Shown here piece by piece: positions 37,311-48,084 of a stretch of 64,000 bases of DNA. Numbering within the stretch: the stretch's first letter is position 1; every line of letters starts with the position of its first letter. Source of the stretch: Opisthorchis felineus (taxonomy: Eukaryota > Platyhelminthes > Trematoda > Opisthorchiida > Opisthorchiidae). Where the stretch lies: positions 115,463 to 179,462 of the forward strand of contig SJOL01007345.1 in assembly GCA_004794785.1 (NCBI GenBank), in the 5' to 3' direction. Below the pieces are notes generated by a model, which did no database searches, was not told the origin of the DNA, and was given only the letters and a program-made list of their open reading frames with translations. Made by a program: the position numbers and the translations under genes.

Positions 37311-38744
37311 CTCCGAGAAAATAACCGTATTCCTTCCTTGTGTAGGACCGCTTGTGTATGTCCACTAGGCATTCAAGTGGTCTCCCTCAGTCACCAATAA
37401 CTCAAGAGATCTTCTGGTTAACGCAATCCCACCTAATGATACACAAAATCCGTCTGAACACTAAAAGTCCTGTGGAAATGTTGAAGGTCCATGAGTGGAC
37501 CGTTCAATATCTATTTGGGTATAGAGCTGTTTCATCGAGACGACGGGGTTATTCTGACGACCAGTGTGGAAACAATTTCTCTTCTGATAGAAACATACTG
37601 ACTACGCACTACCTCGAAACTCTACAGTATGTGAAAAATATCTAGGCGGAGTCGAAGCGATTGTAATGTTCTGTAGTCGTAACTCATCCCGATGGAATGG
37701 AATGGAATGTTGGCTAAGTTTATCAACACTAAACAACCTCATTGCGATGAGGTTGTGGTGTGGCTTGCAACTCCTCTTCTGGCCACTAAGATATACCAAA
37801 AGGCACGGTAGCTTGACAGTCTTTTATGGAAACGAAGGAAGTTTGTTACAAATAAATCTATAGTTATTATGGAATTTCCCACAAGGTTGAGCTAGGAACT
37901 TCGTCATGTGGCCTGAAGCACCCAGCTATCTCTAAAAAACACTCGCTCATCAATGTGAACACTTTAAACAAATGGTATGAGTACGTAGTGGCGAATACGT
38001 GACCGTGTAAATCGGCCAATAAAATTTGTTCTGCACTGATGACTCCCAAATTTAGATCACGCGAAGGATGGATGATTCTTTCTCAATATTTTTATCTCTG
38101 GGATAGGCAAATGTCTCGTGACTGGATTGTCATGTTAGACAACTCAATCTGAGATGTAAGCCATAGATTTAGTTGCTAAGGTAAGTCATCCGTCTCAAAA
38201 CCCACATACTGCATAGGGGATGGATTGGAGATACGAATAATGTCAAAAAAAACTTCACGTTCTCCACATGACGGAGCTTTACAAAACAACGGAAAACAAT
38301 TGGTAAATACGGAAATTTCGCTGAACTTCCGGCCCTCACAGAAAATGGTGTTGATGCAAGCGGTTTTCCACCACCCACACACGCAGTGAAGCGCAATCAT
38401 ACCCAAAGTTGGACTACTCAGATATCGGTGTTGACGGTTGCTATATCCAGTGATTCGTGCCACTGAGATCAACTCTAGCCCAATCGTTTCTCTAAGCTGG
38501 ATTTTGTCTTGTACTCCAAACTGCGTTTACAAGCCCCGAAGAAAACACTTGAAAATCCTCTGTGAATGATCTGAACTGAGTGGAATCAGTGTTTAATCTT
38601 CCTGTCTGAACCACCACAAATTGGGTTTGGAATTTTACCAACCTATCCTACCCTGATTTCGGATCGATGTACTTGTCTTTTTCCGGAGTGTTCCAAATTA
38701 CACCACATTCTCTATGTTTTTGGAAGAAATACATTCTGAACCAG
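37311..38744. other. No gene recognised
   Basis: A perfect donor-like AAG|GTAAGT occurs at about 38180, but the sequence before it is closed in all frames. Frames at 38176-38472 (minus) have no motif. Confidence 0.35.
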
Positions 38745-38907
38745 TCCTTGAACAGGCCGAACTGTAACCTGATAAACACCTCACTCGAAATTCAGGGGTA
38801 TACCACGTTGACGCCATAGGTGTCCCAAATTAGCAAACGCGACCTGAGCCTTGTAAATTCGTGCATTAACCTCATCTGTCACACTAAAATAAAAACTAAT
38901 ACAACAT

Positions 38908-39848
38908 TCAAAATACGTAAATAAGTGTCTCTGCATGGATTGTAAGTGGTGTGTTCATGGACTGCATATCCGCGAGCATGGCCTTACAATTTGTGGGTGC
39001 AAAGTGCAAACCAAAAGACTGGATGACTCTGGCCAGTTCATCCAAAAACACCGCCGTCTCCTCTTCAAAGACGAGAACGATGTTGTCCGCATATTCCAGA
39101 TCGACAAGGTTTTCGTCACAGGCTATCTGAACACCGGGCTTTCGGAGACCTTCCAGCGTTCGTCTCATTATCTCATCGATCACGAAATTAAATAGGAAAG
39201 GAGAGAGTGGGCATATCTGACGGACACCGCTTTGTGTACGGAAGCTTTTGGAGAGCTCTCCGTATACTCACTTACGTCCGGAAGTCTGATAATACAAAGA
39301 ACGTATTATGAGCACAAACTTCTGGGGCATTCCTTGATGGGCAAGCGTGTCGAGGAGAACAGACCGGTCAACCGAGTCGAATGCGCCTTGAAAATCCAGG
39401 AATACTAAAATTATGGGTCATTTGTACGTATGAAGTCCTAGTACCTAAAGAGTGTGAAGATTTCGTCAACACAACCCCTACCAGGCCGGAATCCCGCTTG
39501 ATGCTCTCGAGTCAGTGTTACACGAGCCACCATAAGCCAAAAGAAACAAAAGTGGCGCCAACAAACTCGTTACGACTGGGGTCAAGCTGATCCCCCTGTG
39601 GTTACCACACTCACTAAGAGCCCCTTTTTTGAAAATGCGCAATATCACCGACTCTCCTCAGTTGTATGAGACGGTCCCTTTTCCCAAATGCAGGCAAATG
39701 GATCAGACAAACGCTGACTGATGACTTCACCCCAATCTTTGAACAATGCAGGTGGGAGGTCATCCGGACCAGAAGCTCGGTGGCGCTTGGGAGAACATAT
39801 GCAGTCGTAAACCTCCGAGGGTGTAGGGGGTTCCACATTCACCATCAA
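38908..39848 (-). pseudogene. LINE L1 reverse transcriptase, YADN at the active site
   Basis: On the minus strand: YDCICSPKRHRASGPDDLPP (RT entry region), LVFLDFQGAFDSVDRSVLLD (motif A region, about 39420-39360), VRQICPLSPFLFNF (motif B), then LEYADNIVLVFEE with YADN at 39093-39082. The usual motif is YADD; the second catalytic Asp is replaced by Asn, which should abolish metal binding. A stop interrupts the frame near 39270. Motif A with its Asp is intact. Frames must be switched between blocks, so this is a pseudogene. Confidence 0.85.
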
Positions 39849-40146
39849 GAGTTCTTCGCCAGCTGTAGGCTCCAGATTAGCGGCAGCTGGTGGCCATGAT
39901 AACTGTTGTTTGAAGTATTTGGCCCAATGTTAGAGGCGTTCCTCTCTGTTCAAGATGGTCGCTCCATTCTGATCCTTGATTGTGTCGCCCATAGGTGGTC
40001 ACCGGGGACCGATCACTCGGATCAGTAAAATAATCTTCAGGCATTCCTGGCTTTTTGGGCCTCTGTTTTCTTAGCTTTCCCTGTCCACCAGACTTCACGT
40101 TCGGCGCGCACGCTCACCTTCACCTGAGGTCTGATAATTCGTCGGG

Positions 40147-41130
40147 CTAATTTATTTTGGGACTGGAAGGGATAATTCTCCGAGATTTAAGCAGTTCCAC
40201 TGTTCGGTCTGATATCCAGTGCTTGAGTGAGCCTGGTAAAGCCGTGCTACAGGCAAAACGCCCAGCATTGTGCAAAGAGCTGGCGATCTCGTTCCAGTAT
40301 GAATTCTCGTCTGATGGTGGAGCATTTGGGACAGACTCTAGAAGAGGATTCTTGTAATTTCGTCTAACATCCGGACCTGCCAGTCTCTCATTTGGCAAGC
40401 AATTTCCCATCACCTTACGCGGCCCTGGAAAACGAAGGGAGAAGCGACTCTGGACGAGCGCGTGGTCGGAATCCACAAATGTGTTCCAAAACGAGCGGCA
40501 GTCACTTATTGAACTGCGCCATTGGTAACTGATGGCAATGTGATCAATTTGCGTTCGTGACCGGCACGCCATTGGAGGACACCATGTGGCCAGATCACTT
40601 CGGCTATTTCGGAAGTTAGTACTCCATAAAAGCAGCCTCCAGTCAGCACACAGCTAAAGTTATCGTTCGCCATTTTCCATACGTACAGAGTCCAATCCAT
40701 GTTGACCACTCAGTTGAGTCTCGTATGCGCTAAGACTGCCCACTTGTGCATTCGGATCTCCGGGGGCCACAACGACATCTGAGCCTTCAGCTCGCTGCAA
40801 CAGGGAATTCAGCGCGCCATAAACCTTGTCTTTAGTGGTTTCAGAGCTACAGCCGGTTAGGGCGTAAGCGGGCAGGACAGACAGACGTCGATCAGTTTTC
40901 CGCTTGAGACTCCCTCACAGAAGTTGCCAGACGAACCGCACAGAGGCGACCATCAACGGGTATCCGCCCGGTGACTTCAGACAATACCAACACCCTGCCG
41001 CAGCAGACCCTATATCGTCAGAGGCGCCCAGCCAGGAGCAACTGGAGGGTGATGGGGCGGTTATCTCAACCACTATGCTTGCATCTGGAATTCTTGTTTC
41101 TGATAAACAGCACACACCAACGCCAAGCAA
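40147..41130 (-). pseudogene. LINE L1 apurinic-type endonuclease and linker, broken
   Basis: The N-terminal end reads GVGVCCLSETRIPDAS (41130 downwards); the SETR-type box contains the metal-binding Glu of the exonuclease-endonuclease-phosphatase fold. The C-terminal part reads QIDHIAISYQWRSS, then FVDSDHALVQSRFSLRF, with the SDH box carrying the catalytic His. The intervening section (about 40910-40710) has lost frame. The linker continues with NYKNPLLESVPNAPPS and a helical stretch, and aligns with the linker of L3. The enzyme would nick genomic DNA to prime reverse transcription. Confidence 0.8.
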
Positions 41131-41195
41131 GTCCAGTGTGATAGCAAAAGCAGCTTGTTGACATCCTTGACTCAGGGTGCTACCATTTAAAGCAC

Positions 41196-41885
41196 TCAGA
41201 CGGACTGGTCTTCGAGGCTTGAAGATTGATTTCGAGATGCCTGAGGATGCCGGTGCCAGATGACGCCAGATGCTACTTGCGAAATCAACGCAGGAAGAAC
41301 GGAGTCAGCAGTACTCACTGATGGGACTACAAGGAAAGAGTTATTAATGGGATTGGGAGAGGGAGAAAAATTATATGAAATAAAAAGAAGGGAGGCGTCA
41401 GCGGTGGTCTGTTTTCGCTTACCCGTCCTGCAGCAAGTAAGGCGACTCGGTTTGTGACACCGCGCAACAGCCGATGTGGCATGAGTATATTTGTATATGT
41501 GCAATTCATGATTGTGGGCTGGGATACTGCCAGGGCACTCACACCTAGACAGGAGGACGATTAGGGTTCCTAACCAAAGCCATTGGCTCAAAAACCTGAC
41601 CGCAAGGCAGTGGTATTTGACTGGAAATGCAAGTGCAGTTCAATTTTTACAGAACGATTCACCATGCATGTTCCAACCCTCCACCAGGAGGACCAGGAGA
41701 CTGTGGTCGTCAGACCTCTAGCCATTGACCTGGGAGGAGAGTCTGCGCGAGTGTCGTGCGGACACCCCCATTACAGCCCAATGGGTCGCTGAGGTACACA
41801 AACCGTCACACCGCGGTAAGTTTCAGTCCCTTCGTGACGGACCGAGGATAGACACGGTAACAGATGTTCATTAAAAACAACGCGT
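41196..41885 (-). repeat. 5' region of LINE L1, with tRNA-like piece
   Basis: This block is the inverted counterpart of 46735-47310 (start of L3). On the minus strand it contains a 131-codon frame from 41591 with no motif; the corresponding frame in L3 differs. About 41518-41604 aligns with the SINE family A middle: AACCCTAATCGTCCTCCTGTCTAGG then GGCAGTATCCCAGCCC. It is read as 5' UTR or leader sequence of the LINE subfamily rather than a separate gene. Confidence 0.6.
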
Positions 41886-42190
41886 GCCTATACGAAGCAC
41901 CACAGTCAGTGGAAGCAATTTAGCCAAGACTGCATAGAAGCATCAAATCCACTGAGAAGCCACGCTATACAGCCGATGATACCTAAGAGGTCTCGAGTAC
42001 ACAAGGACTGGGCTTTACGATAACTGTAAGACAGCAGTTCAAGAAATGCCCATAAATATTTGCTACTCCGAAAGTAACAGTAGGCGGAGTTATTTGTTAA
42101 ATTGGTGAGGCCACGGAGGAGAAACCATCTGCTTCACGGGCTACTTCCAAAGTAATGAAACGACTAATCGAAGAATTAAGTTGACAGTAT
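41886..42190. other. Spacer between LINE L1 and L2
   Basis: About 300 bases between the 5' end of L1 and the 5' end of L2, without recognisable content. Confidence 0.4.
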
Positions 42191-42198
42191 TGGTCACC

Positions 42199-42227
42199 CC
42201 CGACCCCACCTTGCCGTGATGGTCGGG
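42199..42227 (+). other. 5'-end hairpin of LINE L2
   Basis: CCCGACC (42199-42205) is complementary to GGTCGGG (42221-42227), with a 15-base loop, right at the apparent 5' end. Some LINEs start with self-cleaving HDV-like ribozymes; I cannot fit that fold here and make no such claim. Confidence 0.4.
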
Positions 42228-42407
42228 CTTCTGTGCTGCAATGAGCTTGCGGGCTATACTGGCTGGAACTCAGTTCCTAAAGCTTCAACCATGCCAGGAA
42301 GGCCAACGGGGAGCAGCGCGACGAAGAATAGCAAGTCCCCGTACTACGAGTAATCGTATTACGAGGCGGTCTGGCGGTAAAGTCCTACCGTCCTCTGCGA
42401 TAGGAGT

Positions 42408-42884
42408 GTGAAGGCAGTAAGGCGTTTCCCCCAGCCGACCAGCATGTCCATATTTATGGAAGCAGCGATGCTGCCTTCCCCCGAGGAAAGATGGCTTAGA
42501 AAAGGCCGACCCCAAAAACCGCACACTCCGGTTGACCGTGACCGCCGGCGCATTATTCAATACGGTCGAAATACTTTTAAAACGAAAGAGTCTGGTGCTG
42601 CTCAAAAGACACCTGCTGTGCGCAGCCGCACTAGGAGTGAGACAGTAATGCCCTACTCCCTGCGCCCCCGGGCCAGGCCAGCCCCTTACAGTCAAGTAGG
42701 TCAGACTATTGAGTCATTGGCTCCGGGAAATGTCCCCCAGGAAAACCCTAAAAACCGCTGTCTCGCGGCTGAGACACTTGAGTCAGAGGCTAGAGGCAGC
42801 GTCCCAGAACAAAATCCTACATCCCCCACTGCCTTGTGGGTCAGACTTTTGAGTCAAAGGCTCAAGGTGGGGTACCTCAAATAA
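42408..42884 (+). CDS. LINE L2 first open region, basic protein with tandem repeats
   Basis: A 158-codon frame opens inside the 5' part of L2. The N-terminal half is basic ([22 protein letters not shown]). The C-terminal half contains units that recur about every 24 residues: [17 protein letters not shown], then [16 protein letters not shown], with a third unit ([17 protein letters not shown]) in a neighbouring frame at about 42838-42888. That phase change suggests an indel. Position and charge fit an ORF1-type RNA-binding protein, but no zinc knuckle or coiled coil is seen. It may simply be a decayed leader ORF. The true start is uncertain. Confidence 0.45.
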   Translation: MKAVRRFPQPTSMSIFMEAAMLPSPEERWLRKGRPQKPHTPVDRDRRRIIQYGRNTFKTKESGAAQKTPAVRSRTRSETVMPYSLRPRARPAPYSQVGQTIESLAPGNVPQENPKNRCLAAETLESEARGSVPEQNPTSPTALWVRLLSQRLKVGYLK

Positions 42885-43091
42885 ACCCCCTTCTTCGGCA
42901 TGGGCAACCGGGAAATACCATTTGCCCTTTCACCTCTTCTCTCGCCGGCCTTCCCCTCACTACCTCCAAACCCGTCGTACAATGCAATGTAATCAACCCA
43001 CCTGTCAATCCCATAGCCACTGTACCATGTCTCAACCATCGCCCAGAAAAATAAACTAAAATAATCATCAACCAACAGTTGTCTCTGCACA

Positions 43092-43626
43092 GTGCGGTTG
43101 TCTGGCTCAATTAAGATTAACGCGGGTCGATGCGGTAAACGGTGTTTGTTTGTCGTATCAGCATACGCCCCAACAGACTGCAGTTCTGACACTGAGAAGG
43201 ACGAGTTTTACCAAGATCTGTCACGACTGTTTCGGTCGGCAAGAAGGAAGGATACAGTAATCTTGGCCGGTGATATGAATGCCCAAGTTGGACGACTAAG
43301 TCTGATAGAAGAACAGTTAAGTGGTAGATTTCGAGTCGACGGTGAGCGAACGGATAATGGGGAGCGGTTTCTTCAGTTGTGTGCAGATCATCGTCTGTTC
43401 CTGGTCAGTACGAACTTACAACACAAACGCTCACACCGAGTTACTTGGAGGCCACCTACCACAAGACAGTCGTAGACTCAAATGGACCATGTGGCTATCA
43501 GTTACCGATGGAGAGCCTCAGTTAACGACTATCGTTGCTTCTGGGGTACGCAACATCGCTTCCCGTCAGCATTATGCTTGCCAAAGGACTGCAGCTCCGT
43601 CCATCAACTTCGACAAGTTCCAGTAG
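43092..43626 (+). pseudogene. LINE L2 endonuclease, N-terminus damaged
   Basis: The frame reads CLFVVSAYAPTDCSSDTEKD, KDTVILAGDMNAQVGRLS and NGERFLQLCADHRLFLVSTN. These are central endonuclease motifs including the AGDMNA box. After a frameshift near 43470 traces QMDHVAISYRWR and FWGTQHR follow, like the region before the catalytic SDH box, which is not intact. The N-terminal Glu box (SETR) present in L1 is missing, and CTVRLSGSIKINAGRCGK precedes the first motif, suggesting a deletion. The protein would cut target DNA for insertion. Confidence 0.8.
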
Positions 43627-43732
43627 CTGAATAGTATCGACCTAATCTGGCTAGAAAGCTACTGGGAACGCACGGTCATGCAGATGACGAAGATTGCTTG
43701 GAGATTGAATGGAGGCGAGTTAGGAAGAAGCT

Positions 43733-45049
43733 ATGCTCTCAGCTTTCAGAACTGTTTGTCCAACCAATCTGACTCAACTCAATGAACACTGGATATCTTC
43801 GAGATCAGTAGATCTTATTGCTGCCCTAAAGGCCATATCAGCAACTAGCGACTATGATGGCGCACGCAGATACCTCAAACACCGGATAATCAGGAGCTTG
43901 AAGAATGACAGAGAACGCTAGTGGATTTCGAAGGCCCAGGAGATGGAAAAGGCTTCCGCAGCAGGCAACAGCCGCGCCCTGTTTCAACTGATTCGATCAA
44001 CCGGTCAAAAGAAGGCAGGTGTCAGTGAGACAATATGAGAAAAAGACGGAACAGCAATTCACTTCGTCAATCGTCGTCTTGAGTGGTGGGCTGAACACCC
44101 CAAACAACAGTTCAGCTGGTCTCCTTCAACACAACTGGCGGAAGAATCCGGTGGGCCTGACTGGAACATCGACACCAGCCGGCATCAACAACAGAAATCC
44201 AGCGTGGGAAATCAATCCTCTAACGCGACAAGGCACCTGGCCCGGTTGGTCTGCACCCAACATTCTTCAAAGAAGGTGACGAGGTCCTGATGGACAGCCT
44301 GACAACCATACTGCAGAGGATTTGGAACGAAAACAGAATACAAGCCGAATGCACCTCCTCGACCGTCATCCCAGTTTTCAAAGAGGGCGCAAGAACGTCA
44401 TGTGGAAACCATCGTGGTGTCAGCCTGGTATCCGTCGCATCTGAGGTGATCTCTGGCATTATTTTGCATAGGTTGATGGATCATCGGGAGAGACAGATTC
44501 GTGAGAATCAAGTTGGGCTTCGCCCTCGTCGAGGATGCATCGACCATATCTTTACCTTGAGACAAATTCTTGAACAGCGCCACTCCTTCAGACGTCCCAC
44601 GTTGGTCGTTTTTCTGGATTTGAAAGCTGCTTTTGATTCTGTCGAAAAGCCAGCAACTTTGGCAGTGTCTGGCGATCAAAGGTGTCCCTTCCAAATTTAT
44701 ATCCCTCATGAGGGCACTGTATGCGAACTCCTGTGGCCGTGTACGAGTATACGGGAAGCTCTCGCCTGAGTTCACCATGTCCAGTGATGTAAGACAAGGC
44801 TGTCCTCTCTCACCCTTCCTCTTCAACTTTGTTATTGATATGCTGCTTGAAATTTCTCTGCCGGCCTCTGAAACCTCGGGAGTCGAAATGCTCCCAGGAC
44901 GTTCGCTGACAAACATTAAGTATGTAGATGATATTGCTCTCCTTGGTTCAGATCTTTCCCAAATGCAGACGATTCTAAATAACCTAAATAACTCTGCCAC
45001 ACAGTTTGGCTTCACACCTGCAAAGTGTAAAGTGCTGCTACAAGACTGA
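43733..45049 (+). pseudogene. LINE L2 linker and reverse transcriptase, YVDD intact
   Basis: Blocks in order: HWISSRSVDLIAALKA (linker), NHRGVSLVSVASEVISGIIL and ENQVGLRPRRGCIDHIFTLR (fingers and palm), LVVFLDLKAAFDSVEK (motif A with its Asp), a frameshift near 44640, then SSDVRQGCPLSPFLFNFVI (motif B) and IKYVDDIALLGSD (motif C, YVDD at 44921-44932). Several frame changes separate the blocks. All catalytic Asp residues seem present, in contrast to L1 and L3, so inactivation is by frameshift, not by loss of catalytic residues. Confidence 0.9.
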
Positions 45050-45063
45050 GTGGGATCTTATAC

Positions 45064-45756
45064 TTGGTTTTACTTGAAGGCGAGCCAATCGACGTGGTAG
45101 ATAAATTTGTTTACCTGGGCAGCTGTATAATTTCCGGTGGACTAGCTGGAGATGAGGTTATTTCTCGAATCGGAAAGGCCAGAGCAGCTTTTGCCAACCA
45201 CCGACAACTATGGCGCCGACGTGACGTCAGTTTTTCTGTCAAGGGAAGAGTTTATACTGCAGCGGTGCGATCCATACTGCTTTATGGATCAGAGACGTGG
45301 CCCGTGCGCGCAGAGGATATACGGAAGATGTCAGTGTTTGACCATCGGCGTCTCCGAAGCATTCGTCAGGTCTGATGGGAACATCGGATTGGTAGTGCTG
45401 AGGTACGCCAGATGGTCCTGGGAAGAGGGTACTCTCCTGCGATAGATGAATTACTCACGCTTCATAGGTTACGCTGGTTAGGACATGTACTCCGCATACC
45501 AGAAGACCGTCTGCCTCGCAGAGCTCATTTCGCCCAACACTGTGCTGAGTGGAAGCGACCGAGAGGTGGACAGTGTATGGCCTGGCAACGAAGTACGAAA
45601 ACACTAACCAGTAAACTTCGTCGGGTGGGCAACTGCCACCTTCCTGGATGGGGACCCCGGGACTCAAATCACCAGTGGTTAATGACATTGGCAGAAATGG
45701 CCCAATCGCGCACTCAGGGGCGCCGCTGCATCAAAGCTATCGCCTTCAATGCGTAG
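45064..45756 (+). pseudogene. LINE L2 C-terminal domain, one stop
   Basis: This is the longest preserved part of L2: DKFVYLGSCIISGG, GKARAAFANHRQLWRRRDVS, RSILLYGSETWPVRAEDI, then a single TGA near 45376, then HRLRWLGHVLRIPEDRLPRR and GWGPRDSNHQWLMTLAEM, ending at 45756. The HRLRWLGH...RLPRR signature and the GWGPRD box are typical of RTE-like proteins of flukes, from my memory of the group. L3, L4, L5 and the fragment at 53355-53500 carry parts of the same domain. Confidence 0.88.
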
Positions 45757-45911
45757 CTACCCAATTTCCGAACAAACTGAACATGCCTTTGCCTCCAAGG
45801 CTTGGTTGTATGTGCAACACTTCCGTTTTCCGGTGATGGAAACTGTAGCAGCTGGAACCAATGTGTCTATGGTACACGGTTTATAGCTGATAAATTGAAT
45901 TGAATTGAGTA

Positions 45912-46734
45912 TTGGTCGCCCGTATTTTTCAAAGGTTGGAGGTTCACTTAAAAACCAAGAGCTGTGGAACTCCCGGATTTTGTGCAGTTGATGATGATTC
46001 ACTGTGGTTCAGTCAGGTCACTGAATCTAAGCCAAGAACTCCTCAAGGGAAATAAAACAGCCTTAGCCGAATAGTTCGATAGAATTCCAAAACTGAGTGC
46101 CTACAAGGATAGAGATTGGCCCCAAAAGAAACCTTCTTTATGGGAAAATAGCCATGTGAGAGAACGAATTCTGTCGGGTAAACTGTCTTGGAGAAGCACA
46201 GAAAGCCACACCACAAATCGATCTATACAAATATTGAGGCTGTCCAAAGATGGCGTCTGCAATAGGATAATCAATACCAAATCCACCGCCACTAGCTGAT
46301 CCACAAGCGGCTTAAGTCGATGAACAGACCACGTGATTGACTTGCCTTCCTAATGTTTGACAACGATCTAAGGATGAAAAAACTAGTATTTCGTTAGAAC
46401 AGAAGTATAGGGTTAGAATGAACCAGTTTCACAAGTGCTTAACTTGTTTAGCACTATTCCGCCTTGACAGGAAGTTTTCAGGGTTAAATGCGCATCTGCG
46501 TAGGGGTATATGGGGAAAGTTCGTTTAACCATCGATTCATGTACCCATCTACTACTTTGATTGATAATCGGCTGAATGATTTTTACTCACAAGGAAGTGT
46601 CACACCAGGCAATGTTAACGTACGTCGGCTTTAATTATGCAGCATCAAAATGATTTCTTTATCCGAACAAAACAGAACAGAACAACGGTGTCAGGGATAA
46701 CGGACAACAACGTCGTTGGAATGTATGTAAAATT
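45912..46734. other. No gene recognised
   Basis: Segment between the tail of L2 and the start of L3. Short frames only. Confidence 0.4.
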
Positions 46735-47310
46735 CACACCGTCACAAAGATACTGGACCTTACCGTGGTGTGACGGTTTGTGTGCCTCCGCTACCCATTG
46801 AGCTATAGTGGGTGATGACCGTGCGACACACACAATCGCTGGAACCAGCTTAGAGGTCCGACCAACAGTCTCCTGGTCCTCCAGGTTTGGGGTTAGAACA
46901 CGTGTGGGGGCTTCTTCTAAAGTGGCAATGCACCTGTATTCTCCGCCAAACACCGTTGCCTTGCGGTTCGGCTTTTGAGCCGAAGGTTTTGGTTAAGAAC
47001 CCTAATCGTCCTCCTGTCTAGGTGTGGGCGGCCTGGAAGTATCCCATCCCACGTAAAACCATGGCACATAGAATTAACAATACTCTCATGGCAAATCGGC
47101 CGTCGCATGGTGTCACCAGCCGGGTCGCCTTACTTGCTGCATACAGCAGGGCGGATAAGCGAAAACCTGCTATTACTGACGTCTCCCATCTTACACTTTC
47201 ACGTATTCCTTCTTCTACCCTACCCCACCCCAATTTGGACACACTCTCCGCAGATCCCGGCACTAGGATTGACCTCTTTGTTCGCCATTCATCACGCTCA
47301 GCTGTAGCTT
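46735..47310 (+). repeat. 5' region of LINE L3, with tRNA-like piece
   Basis: Aligns with the reverse complement of 41196-41885. GTGTGACGGTTTGTGTGCCTC starts the shared block at about 46768. At 46975-47050 the sequence GCCGAAGGTTTTGGTTAAGAACCC, then CTCCTGTCTAGG and GGAAGTATCCCATCCC, aligns with the B-box region and body of SINE family A. A 100-codon frame at 47022-47324 begins inside it. The block is probably leader sequence. Whether the tRNA-like part acts as a Pol III promoter is unknown. Confidence 0.65.
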
Positions 47311-47429
47311 TTCTGTGTCCATAGACACTTCGAAGTCTGTTTTCAAATCCCGAAAGCCGATCTACTTAGCTGCCTTTAGTGTTCACACACCAAAGCATAC
47401 AGGATAACAAGGGGCACTTGCTTGTACGT

Positions 47430-47880
47430 TGGATTCTCCCTGCACTGATGTATGCTGTTTGCCAGAAAAAAGGATACAGGAAGCAAGTACCGTAACTGAA
47501 CTCACTGCACCCTCGCACCCCGCGCACCTCTGGTGATGTGGAGGCCGCTGCAGCTGGATATGCCCTGATGAGTATCGTGGTAAGCCATCGAGCCGAAGCG
47601 CCTCTACTTGATTGATAGCCGCTTCTGCGCGGTTCGTTGGGTAACGTCTGTGAAAGAATTTCGAGAATAAATGCAAGCACTCCCTGTTTATTGTGTCTGC
47701 TCACGCCCCAATGGAGTGTAGCTCTGAATCCGCCAGACAGTTTAGATGATGCCCTAGGCGTTCTTTTACAACTGGCTAAAAGCTCAGACATCGTTACGGT
47801 TGATGGTGGCATGAAATTCAAGGTAGGCAGGCTAAGCGCTGCCGAGGCCCAATCGCGCTTTTCCGGGGTACACAAAACTA
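47430..47880 (+). pseudogene. LINE L3 endonuclease, N-terminal half only
   Basis: Plus-strand frames read DVCCLPEKRIQEAS (the metal-binding box, SETR degraded to PEKR), then IVSAHAPMECSSESA, then VDGGMKFKVGRLS, equivalent to the AGDMNAQVGRLS box of L2. Here Asp and Asn of that box are changed. The part carrying the catalytic SDH box is absent because the SINE and a deletion follow at 47890. An overlapping minus-strand frame of 172 codons (47366-47884) is a shadow of this region. Confidence 0.75.
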
Positions 47881-47891
47881 GCATACCTCAC

Positions 47892-48075
47892 TTAATAATA
47901 ATAATCGTTCAGCTGTAATACCCTGCCATGCCACCCGAAGAAAGCACGAGGGCTGAGATACTGCCAAGTTGCCCAAGCTTAGGCAGGAGCAGTCGATATG
48001 CAGAGAGTGGGTTCGAACAACAGAACTTCCGGTCAGTAAATTCGCGCCTTAACCACTGATCAATCTCAAGCCACA
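47892..48075 (-). mobile_element. tRNA-derived SINE family A, copy 6, inside LINE L3
   Basis: Minus-strand copy. The head is at about 48075-48030 (GATTGATCAGTGGTTAAGGC, A-box-like, and GGTTTT/GGTTGTTCGAACCC-like B box). The tail reads GTATTACAGCTGAACGATTA followed by (TTA) repeats at 47904-47892. The ATT/TTA tail is visible here better than in any other copy. About 15 bases of the body are missing near 47923. It interrupts the LINE L3 endonuclease. Confidence 0.82.
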
Positions 48076-48084
48076 CCTCGCTGA

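Larger units (their letters stand above)
38745..41885 (-). mobile_element. RTE-like LINE L1, nearly full length but dead
   Basis: Read on the minus strand from 41885 to 38745: a 5' region matching the start of L3, endonuclease N-terminus (41130-40915), endonuclease C-terminus and linker (40709-40147), RT (39848-38908) and a short stretch after RT ending near 38745, aligning with L4. Its 3' UTR is missing, so the right-hand part of the ORF and tail were lost or never copied. The frame is broken many times. The EN-RT order and the C-terminal motifs seen in sister copies place it in the RTE-like group of LINEs, which nick target DNA and copy their RNA at the nick. L3 is its closest relative in the window and lies inverted. 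Confidence 0.8.
42191..45911 (+). mobile_element. RTE-like LINE L2, most complete copy
   Basis: The element starts about 42191 and ends near 45911 in a (TTGAA)n-like tail. Order: GC-rich 5' hairpin, a first open region (42408-42884), endonuclease (about 43092-43626), linker, RT with intact YVDD, and the C-terminal part (45064-45756), then a 3' UTR of about 150 bases. Several frameshifts and stops prevent expression. The start of another copy of this subfamily lies at 63897-64000. Its tail and 5' end differ from L1, L3 and L4, so it belongs to a second subfamily. It lies between the inverted 5' ends of L1 and L3. Confidence 0.85.

Noticed and set aside
38178..38186. AAG|GTAAGT donor-like string
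   Set aside because: All frames before it are closed by stops close by.
44398..45015. 205-codon minus-strand frame
   Set aside because: Longest frame in the window, but antisense to the well-supported LINE L2 reverse transcriptase.
47564..47573. CTGATGAG on the plus strand
   Set aside because: Part of the LINE L3 endonuclease; no GAAA or stem pattern follows.
47366..47884. 172-codon minus-strand frame
   Set aside because: It is the antisense shadow of the LINE L3 endonuclease region on the plus strand.
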